This document shows positions 61,499 through 64,000 of a stretch of 64,000 nucleotides of DNA, piece by piece. Below the pieces are notes generated by a model. It was not told the DNA's origin, made no database searches, and worked only from the letters and a program-made list of their open reading frames with translations. Position 1 is the stretch's first letter. Each line of letters begins with the position of its first letter. This DNA is from Luscinia megarhynchos (taxonomy: Eukaryota; Chordata; Aves; Passeriformes; Turdidae): the NCBI GenBank assembly GCA_034336665.1, contig CM067566.1, positions 23,039,330 to 23,103,329 of the forward strand. The letters are read 5' to 3'. Both the position numbers and the translations under genes were made by a program.

Positions 61499-64000
61499 TA
61501 AGCCCTTCTTGAGCATTGAATGCCAGCAGGAAGGCACTGGAATCAAACCCATTTTCTTCAAAACACTTGGTCAGATTTCAATGTCATGCAAAAGACTACA
61601 ACAAACTAAAATAAATGAGCTGTTATGCTGTGGACATGATATGCATGGACAAGCCATTTAAAAAGGTTTTTTCCAGACAAACAAAACTCTTTGCGCACAG
61701 AAAAAATTTTAGTATTAAATAAAACTTGAGGCTACCTAAATATCACAAACAGAACCATATTTTCACAAGAACTGCTGCAGCCAATGCAGAAAAGTAGAGT
61801 TTGTGAGCAAGTATTAGAAAAATATAAATGAAAAAGCTCAGGAGAAATTAATCAAAGAAGTCTGTTTAGAAAACCTAGCTTCTCAGTAGGTGGAGACTGT
61901 ACATCCATCTGTATGCTTTCACAAGGAAAATACAGAAAAGAAAGAAAACCCAACAAAACAGCACACGAGGGAGCATTCAGTCAGCACAAGCAGCATTAGA
62001 CAGTGCCAGGGATACGCCTGTTTTGCTTGCTGACAATAATCAAGGGAGATCATTGCTCTCTAATTCCACTTTTTAGAAGTCTAAGCCAGCAGGCACCTGT
62101 TAAATTCACAGCTCCCCATTTTACAAATTAAACACTTTGCTGTTTTTTATACCTTCAGTGCCTGTACAGATAGAAATATATTTCCTAGCATTGGGCTCCA
62201 AATAAGCCATTTTCTATTTAAACTGTTATGTGTTTCCACAAATATAAAACCTTTTGTTATTCTCATAAGACCACACACTATTCTGTCAATAAATTTATTA
62301 AATCCTTCAACAAAACAGTCAATGCCATAAATGGATGAAATGTTATGTTACCACCTAAGAGGCAACAGCTGCTATACTCCACACACACACCAAACTCTTC
62401 CCTTCACAAATTTATTTAGGTATAGGTATATGTACAGACAGAAGATAAAGTCAGAGACTAAAGCTTAAGGCTGCACAAATCCAACTGTGAACATGAAACA
62501 CAATAACTGAGATGGTGCAATTACTCATTATTTATGCAAAGAACACATGTGTTTTACCAGCACTTCCATCAAGATCTAATCTGTTATCAGAGATTTCATT
62601 ATGATCCACATTTCCCAAATACTGGGTAATTTCAATACTATTATTGCTGGATGCCCAAAACATGTTATGTTAAGCACCAGGAAGCTACACAAATCATACA
62701 GTAACAAAACCAAAAAAACAAAGGAAGTTTCCTGGCTTAGAAACCCTGACAGGTTAAGGAAAGGGAAAACTTAGCTTAACAAAAGCACAAAGCAGTCATG
62801 AAGCAGGTGTTTTGATATCTCTGTCCTCAAACTGAGGGAGTTCAGGTGCCAATCAATTCTGACGTAAGTTTTGGCCCTGGCAGATCATGAGAACCCCAGC
62901 CTTTCCCCAAGTAAACAATTCTACTTCTTCATGCCTAAAACCGTTCAACTAGACAACAGGAAAAGAATTCCAGGCTCTTCTGGTAAGAATCTAATGCCTA
63001 TTCCTTGCTGTTCTCTCTAAGCAGGAATGGATTTGATCAGATACTTCTACAGTAGAACACCTTAAATCTCTGAGCTTCCAGCTTAGGCATGGGAAGTGAG
63101 TATCACATCTGGCAGTACCTGAGAGGCCACGTTTGAAAGCTAGTGCCTAGAATTAATGTCAACTGAGTCAAACAGATCAGTCCAACTCAGTACTTCAGCA
63201 CCTGACCACCAAAGATCTGTCAAAACTGTAACAACCATTTATTTCCTCCACTGTGGTATAGACAATATCCCTCAAGTCTTTGGGCTCAGTATCTAAGCTG
63301 GCTCTAATGCACATCTTTATGATATCTATGATTAGTTTGCAGCAGAAAGCAAGCATGCTTTACTACTTTCTAGGGTTAGAGCTGTGGTTAGGGAAAACCC
63401 CAAAAGTTGGGTTCTAAATGCAGGATCTCACCATGCAGTTGGTCATGCCCAGTGGCAAAGCCACCACAGAAGTTCCTGTCCTGCCATAGCTGTCAGCTCT
63501 TACTGCAGTTTACCACTTGAATCAGCCAATGCAAGTATGTGTGGAGCAGATGCCTGAAGTGGTTTGGGGTTTTAAAGAAGTCCTTTAAGGATCAGAAAGA
63601 ATGTTACAGAAGTGAGAGCTTATCAAGCTGGCTTTTATGCCAAGAAAAACCTTGTGGGATCATGTTCTTTTGCTACAGCAGAAGGAAGAGTGAATACAAA
63701 AATTAACCTACCACAACTTCACCTCAGTAGCCTGAGAGATGAACAGAAAGTGTACAAGGACCAGCAGCACATTTTTGGAGGTGGGGTGCTGCCCCACAGC
63801 TCTCCAGGGAAGTCACATCAGCTCACTTCCCATGGTCTGCACTGTGGAACCAGTGCAGTGCGGTGGCTGATGGAAGGATTGAGGTGATAAATTCTAGGAG
63901 CCCTCTTTTTGCACTTCTACAGAAGACAAACCTCAGTAAGAGATGATGTAATGCAGTCCAGCAAGGTACAATTCAGAGGAAAGCAACAACATGAATAATA

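Larger units (their letters stand above)
54759..64000 (-). other. Region upstream of APBB2 exon 1 (probably a 5' intron)
   Basis: Exon 1 has an acceptor in front of it, so this stretch is most likely intron leading to a distant non-coding exon. I found no CpG-rich promoter, recognisable exon, RNA gene or second gene here. It holds one short CR1 fragment, an (AAAC)n tract (55415-55434) and a compound trinucleotide tract (61446-61498). Open frames at 59291-59623 and 63612-63887 resemble nothing I know. Confidence 0.65.

Noticed and set aside
63612..63887. Open frame of 91 codons on the plus strand
   Set aside because: Composition unremarkable and no family recognised; no supporting gene structure nearby.
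1..64000. CRISPR arrays, operons, tRNA or rRNA genes, phage or plasmid features
   Set aside because: No regular spaced repeats, no recognisable RNA genes and no bacterial-type gene packing; the window is vertebrate intronic DNA with one spliced gene.

Overview
The window looks like nuclear DNA of a bird. Evidence is the CR1 LINE fragments (at least four, with the avian-type 3' region and an FADD reverse-transcriptase motif), otherwise sparse repeats, AT-rich introns of moderate size, and a vertebrate gene whose protein matches APBB2 closely. An LTR-like block at about 9.18-9.71 kb resembles songbird endogenous-retrovirus LTRs as I remember them, so a passerine is my best guess, but this is not proven. 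There are no prokaryotic, viral-genome or plasmid features.

The one gene I can support is APBB2 (FE65L1, amyloid-beta precursor protein-binding family B member 2), on the minus strand and running right to left. Eight exons are visible: exon 1 (5' UTR plus 19 coding nt, 54690-54758), exon 2 (49903-50703), exon 3 (28050-28255), exon 4 (23073-23135), exon 5 (22543-22628), exon 6 (22371-22431), exon 7 (8024-8170) and exon 8 (3987-4114). Their phases join without conflict (19+801+206+63+86+61+147+128 = 1511 nt, i.e. 503 codons plus 2 nt). They encode the disordered N-terminal region, the WW domain (about residues 285-317) and the first part of PTB1 (from residue 413). The rest of PTB1, all of PTB2 and the stop codon are not in the window and should lie to the left of position 1. 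The promoter and any further 5' non-coding exons should lie to the right of 54758, probably beyond 64000.

Layout: 1-3986 is the intron after exon 8 and carries a CR1 with a recognisable RT piece. 4115-8023 is intron 7. 8171-22370 is intron 6, with the LTR-like block, a short CR1 tail and an exon-like segment on the plus strand. 22371-23135 is a compact cluster of exons 4-6. 23136-28049 is intron 3. 28256-49902 is the 21.6-kb intron 2. 50704-54689 is intron 1. 54759-64000 is intron or 5' flank without a recognisable exon.

The points of most interest concern splicing: a GC donor on the intron after the 63-nt exon 4, which is a symmetric cassette with a weak acceptor and a U-rich tract upstream; a CAGCAG tandem acceptor at exon 3 that would add or drop one alanine next to the WW domain; a frame-preserving 801-nt exon 2; a three-codon upstream ORF before the start codon; and an exon 8 end that falls where, as I recall, the related gene APBB1 carries a 6-nt neuronal miniexon. 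I found no convincing new biological system.
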